The translations under genes and the position numbers were made by a program. Positions 23,501 to 33,960 of a stretch of 64,000 nucleotides of DNA are shown piece by piece (the first letter of the stretch is position 1; every line of letters begins with the position of its first letter). Source of the stretch: Prorocentrum cordatum (lineage: Eukaryota; Sar; Dinophyceae; Prorocentrales; Prorocentraceae); the NCBI GenBank assembly GCA_963575745.1, contig CAUYUJ010014192.1, positions 72,501 through 136,500 of the forward strand, given 5' to 3'. The notes under the pieces were generated by a model. It did not search any database. It was not told the DNA's origin and worked only from the letters and a program-made list of their open reading frames with translations.

Positions 23501-23834
23501 GCTGTGGAAACGGCTGTTCAGTAGGGGCGTCGGAGCCCTCAGTTTCGTCACTGTCGGCATCTGCATTGCCCTCGCTAGCGACGCCCTCCTCGCGGGCGCT
23601 GGCACCCCAATCAATGCCAGACGGCTCGCCCCTCGACTCCTCAGCACTCTCAACCACCTCGACCTCTTCCCCGTCGAGGAGCTGCGTGGAGTCGTCACGC
23701 ATGGTGGCCGAGGTCGCCACCGTGTCATCCTCCGACAGTGGGCGTTGCGCATCCTGCTTGGACCGCTTCCTGGGCTTCCACGAGCCTCTCGCCAGCGCCT
23801 TGGCGATCGGCGTGTTGCGCTTCTGAGGCGCCAT
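19571..23834 (-). CDS. Seven-exon gene of the uncharacterised Lys/Trp-rich family, with in-frame TAG
   Basis: Exons in transcript order: 23834 to about 22945 (start MAPQKRNTPIAKA; Glu/Ala/Gln-rich), 22739 to about 22660 (QSQAMMLQSMMMQIANMMGS), 22298-22203, 22036-21023, 20881-20708, 20399-20205 and 20026-19571. The last five have lengths divisible by three and meet in phase 0, with donors GC, GT, GC and GC and acceptors CAG or AAG. Domains: acidic N-terminus, Met/Gln-rich helix, Ala/Gln repeat (AAQQKKQQAQQAALQEAAAQ type), a conserved-looking block with GPVFERLLELK, EFRRKWAIEQRGKKVKKF, a Trp-rich exon (ATKYMWRCMSMGPPWVTYDE) and a helical C-terminus ending GFADPEDR. The fourth exon has an in-frame TAG at 21254-21256 between AAQAGR and QRAIAADSK. 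Function unknown; related to the gene at 3919. Confidence 0.7.
20027..20204 (-). other. Intron built from an inverted repeat
   Basis: The intron between exons 6 and 7 of the minus-strand gene. GGAAATCCTCGGCCCGAGCG at 20053 is repeated in reverse complement ending at 20181, with GATTCCATCGC units between the arms. The donor GCCCGAGCGATGG lies within the same repeat family. Confidence 0.7.
20468..20509. repeat. (TC)n microsatellite in intron
   Basis: About 20 TC dinucleotides in the intron between 20400 and 20707; the rest of that intron is CTC-rich. Confidence 0.9.
22462..22533. repeat. (GGA)n tract in intron
   Basis: Nearly pure GGA/GAG triplets, in the intron between exons 2 and 3 of the minus-strand gene. 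Confidence 0.9.
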
Positions 23835-24564
23835 CGATTCTGAACTCCTGGGCCCTGGTGCAAGCCGACTCCGAGCCCTGTCAACCATTCGGGCCCGAAT
23901 GGCCGTGGCGACGTCAAAGAATTGGATGGGGCCCCCCATGGACGTCCAGGGGCTGGCATGGAGAAGGATGAGAAGGAGGAGTGTACTTCGGAGGAGGAGG
24001 ATGGGGAGAGGTAGGAGAGGGAGGAGAGGGAGGAGAGGGAGGAGAGGGAGGGGAGAAGGAAGGTGAGAGAGGGGCCGAGGAAGTGCTGTGCCTAGTGGGG
24101 CGGATTGCTAGATTGCAAAGGGACGCAGCACAACTCCTCCCCCTCCTCGACGCCAGGCTCCGACTCGACGCCAGCGCATTGCTGCGCCTTCGACTTGCCG
24201 CCAGACCCCTTCCCCCTCCTACCCCCTGCCCCCTGACTCCTCGTTTCGCCCTCCCGACCCCCTCCCTTCCAGCCCTCCACCTCGTCCTCATACCCCCTCA
24301 CAGTTGCCATTGCGTGTGTGGCTCGAACCTTTCAAGCGTCTTGTTTCGAGGTAAAGTACTTCGCGCCCCTGCGAGATGCTGTTATATTTGCACTCGTGGC
24401 CGCGCGAACTGTTAGTTGGGATTGGCAGCATGACCGTCGCCATTCGACCTGACGTTTTGATTTTTCCTGGCCCAGACCCTGGCGCACAACGCAAAGGCGC
24501 CGGGAATGAAATGCGAATCTATGTTCATATAGATTCGACCCCACCTGATCGGCTCGTGGCCAAT
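23835..24564. other. Spacer between two minus-strand genes
   Basis: Contains GGAGAGG tandem repeats at 23,995-24,065 and C/T-rich sequence at 24,130-24,300. No SL relic or gene seen. Confidence 0.5.
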
Positions 24565-27110
24565 CTAGCACCTCACATCGAGGAGCGACGACGGGATGCC
24601 GTACTCGTCGTCGAGGGCCCCGCCGATCTCCTTCTTCTCGTGGCTCTCGTTCACGCCTCCCTGCTGGCCGCTCCGGTGATCGTCGATATGAGTCTTGTCC
24701 TCCACGACCGCGACCTTCGCCCGCTTGGTGATCGCCCCGTCGGCCAGCGAAGATTCCTGCACAGCCTTCTTCGCAGCCTTCCTCTTGGGCTCAGTCGCTG
24801 TCACTGCCTCCCTCTTCTTCGTTGACTGGGGCTCTTCCTGCGCGGGCTTCGAGGCTGGCGTCGCAGGTGTCGTCGCTGCCAAACTCAACGCCTTGGCCTT
24901 TCCCTTCGCCTTGGCCCTCCCAACTGCCTTCTTCGCAGGCACGTCGCTAGGCTCGCCCTCGTCGCCTCCGTCACCAGATCCGCCGTCACGAGGGCCGCCC
25001 TTCTGCGTCTTCCCGCCGCTCTCCTTGCCGCCCTGCGAAAATGAAAGAGGGATGGGGGCTGTGCAGGGGGTGGGGATGAGACTTAGGATCTCGCTGAGAA
25101 TTCCACGGGGCACCGATGAAATCCCATCGCAATTCCATCGCCGCCGCCGCGAAATTCCATCGCGATTCCATCGACAGCCTCGTCTCCCACTCCCCAGCCC
25201 CCTACCCCTCCCTCATTATATAAGGCCTGCTGTCCTGGATCGCCGCCGCAGACCCCGAAGTGGACTTGTCCTTTTTGTTGTTCTTGAGGTGGTCCCTCTT
25301 GATATCCTCGGCCATGGCCTTGTCGAGTTTCCGTGAAGCCAACGTTGAGGAGGCACTCTTTTGCTGGGCGCTCCTGGCCGTAGTTCACCATCTGGAGCAC
25401 CTGCGCTTTGCCACCAGCGCCGTGCTTCCAAATGACCATCCATCGGCCCTTCCTGCAGTGGTCAACGTAGGCCAAAGACCACTTCTCGTCCTTGTTCTTG
25501 CCCTGCAGCTCCTGAATCACGTTGGTCCCCTTCTTCGTCGGCGTCTCCTCGAATTCCTCCGCCAACGTGTGCGGGATGACCCACGATAGCATCTTGCCGT
25601 CCGAGGTCCACGTGGCCTTGAGCTCCTTGACGCCAGGCGCTGGACGCGCAGGAACGTACTCTGGCATCGTGGAGCCCTTCGCGTCGACTGGCAGCCTCCA
25701 CGCCGAAACCATGGCCTCGTCGAAGCCGAGGTGGAAACCGCTCATTTGAGCAAGGACCTTCGAACCGTGCTTCTTGGCAGCATTGTTGAAGAACTCCAGC
25801 GGCGGTGCGTCCTCGCTGCCTCCCTCCTCGGCGTCGTCCTCGCCGCCTCCCTCCTCTGCGTCGTCCTCGCCGCCTCCGTCCTCTGCGTCGTCCTCGCCGC
25901 CTCCCTCCTCTGCGTCGTCCTTGCCGCCTCCCTCCTCGGCGGTGTCCTCGCTGCCTCCCTCCTCGGCTGCAGCACCTGCCTCCTCGGCGCCGGCCGCGGA
26001 CGTGGCCTCCGCGGCAAACTCCTGGGCCCACTTCGGCGGCCTCAGGGAGAACATCCAATCGGATTCAGTATGAATCCACGGGAAATCGAATGGAATCTCA
26101 TTAATTCCATTGGAGTTCCATAAGAATTCCAATGGATTTCGTTTGAATTCCACTGGAGGTCTCTGTCTGGAGCGGTGCTCCGCTCCGTTTCGAAAAAAAG
26201 TCTCATTGCTTTCTTTCTCCTTCCTGCCCCCTCCTCTCCTCTTCACTTCCCACCCCCTCCTCTACCTCCTCTACCTCCTCCTCCTCCTCCTCCTCCTCCT
26301 CCTCCTCCTCCTCCTCCTCCTCCTCCTCCTCCTCCTCCTCCTCCTCCTCCTCCTCTTGCTCGACCTCCCCCTGTACTCACCTCCTCTTTCTCCTCGTCTT
26401 CCTCGTCCTCCTTCTCATCGCCTCCCTCCTCCTTGCCGTGCCCACGAGCCTGAATCCCTCGCGCACGGTGAGTGCGTCGCGTATGTGGCCGAGCATGGCC
26501 CTGATCTTCTTGGCGTTCTGGTCAGCCCCTCCCCTCGTTGGCTGGACAGCCGCCAGATCTCCTCGTGGTCGCACGCGATCTTGTAGAGCGCTGCCTTGGG
26601 CAGGCGGGAGATAAAAAACATCGAAACTGTTCCGAATCGAATGCCTGCAATCCGAAGGATCTTGATTTTCGAAGAGGGTCGAACTCAACAAAAAATTCTA
26701 AGGGATCAAACTCGGAAAGAGTCTAGGGACGAGAAGGGGGTCCTCGTCTCTCTCCTCCCTCCTCTCCTCCCTCCGCCTGTTCTCCTCCCTCCTCCCCTCT
26801 TCTCTCTCCACCGCCTCCTCCATCTCCCTCCCTTCCTCTCCACCACCCTTCTCTTCTCCTCCGCCTTTCCTCTATCTAACACCCATCAAGCCTTCGCTGC
26901 CCGCTGCGTCACGTTGGCGTGCGCCAGCTTGCGTGTGCTCTTCAAGAGCAGCCCGTGGTACTTGAGGACGTCACTGTCCTTCCTGCCGCTCTGGCTGGTC
27001 GCGTAGTCGATTGCGTCGACGGTGCGGATGTGGAGCCTCCACACCGTGTACAGCGCCTCGTCGTCGTCGTTGCAGCTGCTGCGGGGCGCCGCCTTGGGCA
27101 GCTTTCCGTC
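24565..27110 (-). CDS. Multi-exon gene with acidic 9-residue repeats, unknown function
   Basis: Exon blocks in transcript order: 27110 to about 26885 (starts after CTGCCCAAG; contains DDDEALYTVWRLHIRTVDA and KYHGLLLKSTRKLAHANVT), about 26605 to 26455 (ALYKIACDHEEIWRLSSQ then, after a one-base shift at a GGGG run, NAKKIRAMLGHIRDALTVRE), 26040 to about 25240, and 25032-24565 (stop TAG; Lys/Ala-rich with PAKKAVGRAKAKGKAKA). The third exon has six or seven copies of a 9-residue acidic repeat (EDDAEEGGG), then AMVSAWRLPVDAKGSTMPEY and WSLAYVDHCRKGRWMVIWKH; its last part is in another frame (KLDKAMAEDIKRDHLKNN). Acceptor TTTTCGCAG precedes the last exon. The 5' end is not found. The stop could instead be intron if CGAT|GTGAGG is a donor. 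Confidence 0.55.
25790..26000 (-). repeat. 27-bp in-frame minisatellite inside the gene
   Basis: Plus-strand unit TCCTCGCCGCCTCCCTCCTC plus TGCGTCG, six to seven copies, coding EDDAEEGGG on the minus strand. Confidence 0.85.
26272..26355. repeat. (CTC)n microsatellite in intron
   Basis: About 28 CTC triplets between candidate exons of the minus-strand gene. Confidence 0.95.
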
Positions 27111-29770
27111 ATCCTCCTTCCTTCTCCCCCCTTCTCCTCCTCCCTCCCCCTCGTCCTCCTTTCTCCATCTCCTCCTTCCTCCTCCTTCCTTCCTTTTCCT
27201 CCTCCTCCTCCTCCCCCTCTTCCTCCTTCCTCCTCCTTCCTCCTCATCTTCCTCTTCCTCCTTCCTCCTCCCCCGTCATCGCCCTCCTCTTCTGTCCGCT
27301 CTCTCCTCCTTCTTCCTCATCCTTCCTCTTTCTCCTCCTCCGTCTCGGTTTCGGATGGCCTGTTGTTTTTGCGCCCCCCCCCTTTTCGTCTTGATTTTCG
27401 AAGGCGGAAGGGGGGGGTGAAGGGGATAGTGCGGGCGGAGCGGTCGTTGACCCTTCGCGCCGTCGGCGGCTGCGAAGGCTGCGCAGCCATGGCGGCGCAA
27501 GCCGCGCGGCCACCTCGTGGCGGGGCGCGGTGGCGCTCCGCCGGTTCGTTTGAACCGACGGCGAGGCACGGCGAGCCGACGACACGCCCCCGCCCCTCTT
27601 CGGAGGACCTCCCCCCCTGGAACCCCCAAAAACTCAATCCTTCGCCGCGTTCGCGGCTGGTGCGTGGTAGAATGCCGAGATGCTGTCTGGTATGGCTTCA
27701 CCTCAACACCTTGTTATGCTAGCGTGCTGCTCTGACATTGCGTTCATGTCCATAACGTATATACGTGTGTGCGTGTGCTCTTATATTGTGTGATGCGTGC
27801 GATAAGACTAGCATTACATGTATAGAATAATGAAACATATGGATATATAACATCAACGCCATTGTGGCGAATACTACTTGAGCCAACGCCAGTTCATGCT
27901 TACAACATAAGCAAAATGAAGTTAAACACTGCACTTCATTTTTTGAAGTGATTAGACCTCAGGGGTTAGCCGCTCGCTACACGGCGGCTTGGACCGCCCG
28001 ATTTGCGCGCGGCGTCCCCGGCCCTCACGATCCCCCCATTCCTCCCCCTCCCCTCCTCCTCCTCCTCCTCCCCCTCCTCCTCCCTCCTCCTCCTCCTCCT
28101 CCTCCTCCTCCCCCCTCCTCCTCTTCCTCCTCCTCCTCCTCCAAATCCTCCTCGTCCTCCTCCTCCCCCTCCTCCTCCTCCCCCTCCCCCTCCTCCTCCT
28201 CCGCTCCCGCCTCCTCTTCCTCCTCTTCATCCTCGTCCTCCTCTTCCTCTTCTTCCTCCTCCTCCTCTGCCTCCTCACCCCCCCCATTCCCCTCCTTCTC
28301 CGTTCCCTCCGCCTTTTTTCGTGAACTTTAGAGGCGACGAGGCTGTTGGCGTGTTCGTTCTTTGTTTGGTGTTTTTTGCCAGCTGTGGCGCTTTTTTGTT
28401 TTCAGGGTTCCGTGGCCACCTTTGTTTCCGGTTGGGATTCCAGCTCCAATCGCGGAGCCGTTCGTTGGTCGTTTCCGGTTGATGTTTTCCGTGCCGCTAT
28501 TGTTTTCCGGGAGCGTTGGAAAGGAAACGTTTTTGGTTGCAGCGCGCGTTGGCAGCGCGCGAACGTCAAGGTTGTGTTTCTCTGGCGCCTCAGCGACAGC
28601 AGGGGCGAGGATCGCGTTGGGCTCAGAAAGGGGGGGTCCGTTCTCGGGCGTTGCTCGCGACGTCCAGGTCGGGGGCCCGTTCGGGGGCCGAGGCTTCTCG
28701 CGGCCAGACGAGTATCTTCGTTCCTTATCGCGCGATCCTCGCGGTAGCTTTCAATCGGGCATGTCCTTGCGCAGGAGGAAGGGTTCAGGGACGATTCATC
28801 GGCTTTGTTGGTTATGTTTGCGAATTGTTCGATGTTTTCCCAAACTCCCACGTAGGAGGGCAAACCCGACCGAATGGTAACACGATAGTTGTGAGGGGTA
28901 CGTGGACATCCTGTCCGGGACCGCCCCGTGGCTGTCGTTTGTGTTCTCGAGCTGCCGAAGCCAGGCTGGGCCCCTTCACTCTGTTTCCTCGCCCCCCCCC
29001 CTCGTCGGCGCAAACAAGGGGAACGAGGAACTATGAGGTGGAATACTGTTACAGTGGAGCCCATGCCAACAACAACCCTGGTTGCATCCAGGGTGTCCTG
29101 GGTTTTTGGGGTTCCGGTGTCTTTGCCATGGGAACCGTGACGCTTCCACGCCAAAAATCAATGGACGTTTTGGCGTCTCAGGGTTGGTTGTTTGCGGAAG
29201 GTTTCTTGTAGTCGAGATCTTGTTGTAAGAACCTGCGGCAACCACCGCATCCGGGTGGGGGAAGACATGGCGTGACCTTCTCCATCCCGGTCCTCCGGCA
29301 CCATCCGCTCTGGCCCCATTTGGGCGGCATCCACCGTCCCCCCCAGGGCACCCCCTTCCCCAGGGCACCCCTCCTCGCTTCTCCCCCAGAGGCCCGCTCC
29401 CTTCGTGGGCTCCCCAGGAACCCGGGCCCCAACCGACCTCCTCTGGTCAGGGCCGGGGCCTCCGAAACCCCGCGCGCGATCCGACTCGATGCGATTCGAT
29501 TCGCTGGCCAGGGCCGCGGTTCCGATTCGGTTCGATTCGTGTCGGTTCACTGGCATCGATCGAGGCCCGCCTGCGCCAGCCGCGGCGATCCGATCCCGAT
29601 TCGATTCTGGACGATTCGCTGGCGATCCCGTTCGTTTCCGATCCGATCCGGCTTCGGCTTCGCGATCCGATCTGGCTCTGCTCTGCCAGGGTGGCGTCTC
29701 GCCCTCCTCCCTCCCGTGCTCTCCTGGGGCTCGGTGCCTGGCGCCCTCCAGCGTTTCCTTCTGCTGAACA
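27111..29770. other. Intergenic spacer, several repeat types
   Basis: 27,115-27,345 and 28,040-28,310 are CTC-rich; 27,700-27,960 is an AT-richer island; 28,320-29,200 is mixed sequence with open frames on both strands that I cannot support; 29,460-29,690 is a degenerate GATTCGATTCG repeat related to the intronic GATTCC repeats. No gene called. Confidence 0.5.
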
Positions 29771-29819
29771 GGCTGCGCCATGCTATACGGTTGTAACTAC
29801 CGTATAGCATGGCGCAGCC
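29771..29819. repeat. Perfect inverted repeat, 21-bp arms
   Basis: Left arm 29771-29791 begins GGCTGCGCCATGC; right arm 29799-29819 is its exact reverse complement; 7-base loop TGTAACT. A strong cruciform or RNA hairpin. Confidence 0.95.
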
Positions 29820-29822
29820 CCA

Positions 29823-29859
29823 ACGAATGCCCACGAACTACTAGTTCGTGGGCATTCGT
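29823..29859. repeat. Second perfect inverted repeat, 18-bp arms
   Basis: Arms 29823-29840 and 29842-29859 are exact reverse complements around a single C; left arm begins ACGAATGCCCACGAAC. It starts four bases after the first hairpin ends. Confidence 0.95.
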
Positions 29860-29877
29860 GGATGACGGATTTCGCAA

Positions 29878-30068
29878 AGAGAAGGAGGAGGCGGAGGAGG
29901 AAAAGGAGGATGAGGAGGAGCAGGAGGAGCAGGAGGAGCAGGAGAAGCAGGAGAAGCAGGAGCAGGAGGAGAAGGAGGAGGAACTTGAGCAGGAGTAGCA
30001 GGAGGAGGAGGAGGCAGAGGAGGAGGAGGAGGCGGCGGATGGGCAAGAGGAGGAGGAGGAGGAGGAGC

Positions 30069-30115
<47 letters not shown>

Positions 30116-30285
30116 AAGGAGGAGGAGGAGGAGGAAAAGGAGGAGGAGTAGGAGGAGAAGGCGGAGGAGGAGAAGGAGGAGGAGGAGGGGTAAGAGGAGG
30201 AGCAGGAGCAGGAGGAGAAGGAGGAGGAGGAAGAGGAGGAGCACGAGCAGGAGGAGGAGGAGGAGGAGGAGGAGGAGAAATTCTT
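29878..30285. repeat. 400-bp purine tract (GGA/GCA/GAG)
   Basis: Almost all purine on the plus strand with regular C interruptions (GAGCAGGAG). Open in all frames on both strands, which produces spurious Leu-, Ser-, Arg- or Glu-rich frames. Confidence 0.9.
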
Positions 30286-30414
30286 TACGCTTCGCGTGCC
30301 CCCACCAGCCCATCTCACAGCAGCACCTCTTGTGAAGCATGCCGACTGTGTGTATCAGGCGTGTGTCCGCTGGGCTCCGCATAGCTCCCCTGTTTCTCCT
30401 TCCTCTCGCTTCCG

Positions 30415-30507
30415 TGTAGTGGTAATAGTAGTAGTAGCAGTAGTAGCGACACGACAAGTTTCAGTGGCAGTAGATGTAGGTGTCGTGGTAGAAGGAGTAG
30501 TGCTCGC

Positions 30508-30557
<50 letters not shown>

Positions 30558-30720
30558 GATTAGGAGGCAGAGCAGCAGTAGTACGATGAGTAGTAGCAAC
30601 AGTAGTTGTAGTAGACCTCGTAGTAGCAGTAGAAGTAGTAGTGGGAGTAGTAATAGTAGGAGTCATCGTAGTAGTCGTAGTAGTCGTTGTAGTAAATGTA
30701 GACGCAGTAATGGTAGTGCC
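30415..30720. repeat. (TAG/AGT)n degenerate triplet repeat
   Basis: Long AGT run at about 30510-30556 flanked by degenerate AGTNGT triplets, similar to 1442-1690. Confidence 0.9.
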
Positions 30721-30914
30721 ATCGCCGACGAGGAACCCCAGCGAAGCATGCCGACAGTTGTCTGGTGCAAGCATGTGTCTGTTTCCCTGTACGTGTAGTC
30801 TATGGTCCGAAGCAGGAGGAGTCGGAAGAGGAGGCGGGAGGGAAGGAGTTGGGAGGCAAGACAGAGGGCGGCCGTCGTCGAAACCAGCGATCTTTCCCGA
30901 CCAGCGTTGTTGTC

Positions 30915-30934
30915 GTTGCCACTCTGGCTTCTAG
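30915..30934 (+). other. SL relic heading unit A
   Basis: GTTGCCACTCTGGCTTCTAG against SL GTAGCCATTTTGGCTCAAG. It is followed by the leader box at 30950 and ATG at 31012. Confidence 0.6.
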
Positions 30935-30949
30935 TATTGGAGTGTGGCT

Positions 30950-30966
30950 GTGAGCTTCGCTCCGCC
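30950..30966 (+). promoter_or_regulatory. Palindromic leader box, unit A
   Basis: GTGAGCTTCGCTCCGCC, between SL relic and ATG. Role unknown; one mismatch in the GAGCT-T-AGCTC palindrome. Confidence 0.4.
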
Positions 30967-31011
30967 TACCCGTAATAGTCTCCGCCTGCTAGCATCATCT
31001 TTGCGGCTGGC

Positions 31012-31167
31012 ATGGAGAAGCGCCTGTGCTTTGTTGAATTTTTGCTTGCCGCGGGGGCTCCTGGAAGCGAGCGCGCAGAATATTGGTTGCCGGCACTCTC
31101 GCTTCATGTTGAGCTTCCACAGTGCGGTCGGCGCGCGGCACTTTCTTTCCCATGGCTTCGAATGTGA
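31012..31167 (+). pseudogene. 5' fragment of the SF1 helicase-like gene (unit A)
   Basis: ATGGAGAAGC... reads MEKRLCFVEFLLAAGAPGSE, matching the start MERCPYALVTLLATGAPWSE of the unit C gene. The frame ends at TGA 31165 and runs straight into the GAC-triplet block that lies 3' of the complete copy. Nearly the whole gene body is therefore deleted. Confidence 0.7.
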
Positions 31168-33090
31168 GGGCGATGACGATGACGACGATGACGAAAGGAC
31201 AACAACGGCGCCGACGACGACGACCACGACCACCACGTCAATGGTGACTTGGCTTGCGGCCCGAACGCACGCGCATACTGTGTTTTTTGGCGCGAGGTGG
31301 CTGGTGTGCGCAAATTCCGCACGTAGCTCAGCACCGCTACGAGATCTCCATTTTTGCATCTGATGTGAGTCATATTCTTCTCCATTCGCCCCGCGTTCGT
31401 GTCAGCAGGTCGTCGTGGCGGTTAGCGCTCGGTGACATGCAGGCGCGGCGGTCATCGCGAGATGTCTCAGAGACGCGCCACTTTCGAGATTTTCTCGGCA
31501 CGATCCATCGTCATTGCGACATCAGACCATGGATCCCCCTCCACACCTATACATGCATGCATTCAATACAGAAGCACGCATAAATCAAAGGCGGTCCGAC
31601 ACACATCAAGAAAGCACAGAAAGACATGCGCAGAAGTTCAACGCCTTCCTTTGCCTCTTCCTAAGAGAGTAAGAGTGGTGCGCCATTTTTCCTGCGGACG
31701 TTGAGTAGGCGCATGTCGAGGTCTGAGAGTCGAAGTTCCAAGTGTCGTCTGCCGCGCTCGCGCGCAGGTGACGCGTGGAGCGTTACGCAACGCGTGGGCT
31801 GAAGTGGTTCGCTTTGCCTTCTGGAAAAACGGGACACGGTAGATTTAGGTGGAACGCTCTTCGTAGTCGCGCAGGAGCACAGCGCGCTGAGAGGTCTTGC
31901 AGGTATGCAAGAGCTCGAGGCTCTCAACATGACCGTCAGCGTATCCCGTCACAGTCCATGTAGTGGATCGAGGCGTATCGTGCCTCAGGGTGTCCAGGGG
32001 CATGGGGTCTAGTTCTCTCGCGTTGCAGATTTCCCCGGTTGTCAGGATATAGTACTTCACAAGGTTGTGCTTGGTGCAGTTCCAGGTAATTTCCAGGGTT
32101 CTCACAGGGTGTCTACGTGTAGCATGGCTGATAATGGACACCTCAATCCGTCGGCGATTATCGAGTGCCACGTTTCAGACATGTCATGTTGTGTTGCTTG
32201 TGTGGTGTCCTGTGGAATCGTCTGCGATCTTCTCCAAGTTTGGTGTTCGAGTCAGTACTCCCCGGCGACGACGTCGACGAAAACGACGACGTCGACGGCC
32301 CTGCCGCTCGCTCGGGGCTGCCGTCTTCGCTGCTGCAGCGTTCGTTTCTCTCGAGGAGTATCTCGACGATTCTTACGTTTGGCTTCAAGGGCGGCCTACG
32401 CTCCCTCGTTCGGGTTTCTTGTTTTGCTGGGACGTGTTCTAGGAGTCGTTCGGGCCGTTCGTTCGCGTGTTCTGCTTCGCAAATGTTCTGTGCGCCCCTG
32501 GCGCCGCTCGTCCTGGCGTTAGTCGTTGGGGCCCTTCCTTGTGCAAGAGTTTCTCGAGATCCTCGGGGTGTTGCAGGTTCGGGCGCCGCGCCTTGGTGTG
32601 AGTTCTTTGGCCTTCTCATTGTTTGTGAGTGGTTGGCGCGCGTTGTGGTCTGCGACACATTTGGGCTGTTCGTTGTGCGAGTCGTTCGGGCTCTTCGTCC
32701 TGCTGCGAGTCGTTCGGGCCTGTTCCTTGCGTGTGAGTCGTTCAGGCCCGCCGTGGTGTCCGTCTTCCAGGCCCGTCGTCCAGTTGATAGCCGTTCGGGT
32801 TCGTCCGCGTGTGTGAGTCGATCGGGTTTCTCGTGGCGCGAGCAGTTCGGGCTACTGGGGCTAGTGGGGGTCGTTCGGGCCTTTCCGTGTGCGTGAGACG
32901 TTCGGGATCGTCCTGCAATGAGTCGTGACCTCTGGTAGAATTGAAATCGGTCGTTCCGCTCTTCGTCTTCTTCCTCCTTTTCCTTCTCGGAGTTCTTGTC
33001 GTGCGGTCACGCAGGTTTTCACGTGAGTGGTTCGGGCCAAGACGCCGAAGGCTAAGGAGCGCCCAGGAGTGCCCCAGCGTTGTCGTCGCT
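31160..33090 (+). other. 3' region of unit A
   Basis: GAC triplet block (31160-31240), then sequence matching the 3' flanks of units B and C (for example GGTGACATGCAGGCGCGGCGGTCATCGCG near 31430 against GGACATGCAAGCGCGGTCGTCACCGCG near 34617), and a TTCGGGC minisatellite from about 32430. No gene supported. Confidence 0.6.
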
Positions 33091-33110
33091 GTTGCCACTT
33101 TGGCTTACAG
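33091..33110 (+). other. SL relic heading unit B
   Basis: GTTGCCACTTTGGCTTACAG; leader box at 33126 and ATG at 33185. Confidence 0.7.
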
Positions 33111-33125
33111 CATTGCGGTGCGGCT

Positions 33126-33142
33126 GTGAGCTTAGCTCCGCC
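33126..33142 (+). promoter_or_regulatory. Palindromic leader box, unit B
   Basis: GTGAGCTTAGCTCCGCC, 16 bases after the SL relic. Confidence 0.45.
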
Positions 33143-33184
33143 CATCAGCAAAAGCTTCTTTCTCCAGGTTTCCTTGCTGTCGGC

Positions 33185-33960
33185 ATGGAGAGGTGCTGGT
33201 ACGCCCTGGTACTTAGGCTAGCATAAGGGGCTCCTTGGAGCGAGCAGGGCGAGGAGTCGGTGATCACGCCTCCTTTTTGTGGCAAGGACCGATCGTCGCC
33301 GCACTGCCGTCGCCCAGCGTACATGGCGGAGTGCTTGCCGCCAGAGCTAGTTCTGCACATAAACTTGAACGCCGTCAGGGCAATAGTGTTCACGAAGCAG
33401 GATGTCGCGGTCAAATTCGCTCACATTACGAAGCAGCCGATGCAGGATGGCAGCGGTGACCTCAATTGCATGAGGGAGCTCGTCGCTCAGGTAGGCACGA
33501 GTTTGTATTTCCATGCGTGCAGCATGAAACCGTTCACCGACCAGGACGCCCGTTGGCGCGTAGACTTCGTCGGCGACGTTGCAACTGTGAAGCATCGCAT
33601 GTCGGGGATGATAAGTACGCTGGAGTGTCGATCATGGGCATCCAGGGCAATGCGCGTAGCGCAGGTTTTTGAGACCCTGTCATTGCTCACCCTCACGTGA
33701 GCCCACTTAGTTGGAAGCAGCTTATCGGAGCGGATCGCTCTATGTCGGCACGGCAGCGCCGAGAAATGAGTACGCTATTCGCATCAGGCGCAGTGGACTA
33801 CGAGCAGTCCTTCCTGTTCGGCGGCATCGTTTTTACCCGCAAGAGCTTGCTGTGAAGGGTTTGGTGTATTTCGCTGTGACGATGGCGGATCTCTCGTGCA
33901 ACAATTCGGCAGGTTTGTTTGGTGCTCCGCGTGGGTGCATTGGGTGAAGTGGTCAAGCTG
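33185..33960 (+). pseudogene. Internally deleted copy of the SF1 helicase-like gene (unit B)
   Basis: MERCWYALVLRLA is followed by a stop, then GAPWSEQGEESVITPPF. A long block equals the unit C protein (YMAECLPPELVLHINLNAVR and then KFAHITKQPMQDGSGDLNCM). After that it lacks a segment, resumes at DARWRVDFVGDVATVKHRM, then jumps to SGAVDYEQSFLFGGIV, which corresponds to the extreme C-terminal part of unit C. The ATPase core is missing and several stops are present, so it is not functional. The segment at 36692-36958 of unit C is absent here. Confidence 0.75.

Noticed and set aside
28402-29781. Overlapping plus and minus frames of 170-250 codons between 28.4 and 29.8 kb
   Set aside because: No codon-bias difference between frames, no splice or leader signal, no recognisable motif. 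GC-rich sequence leaves frames open by chance.
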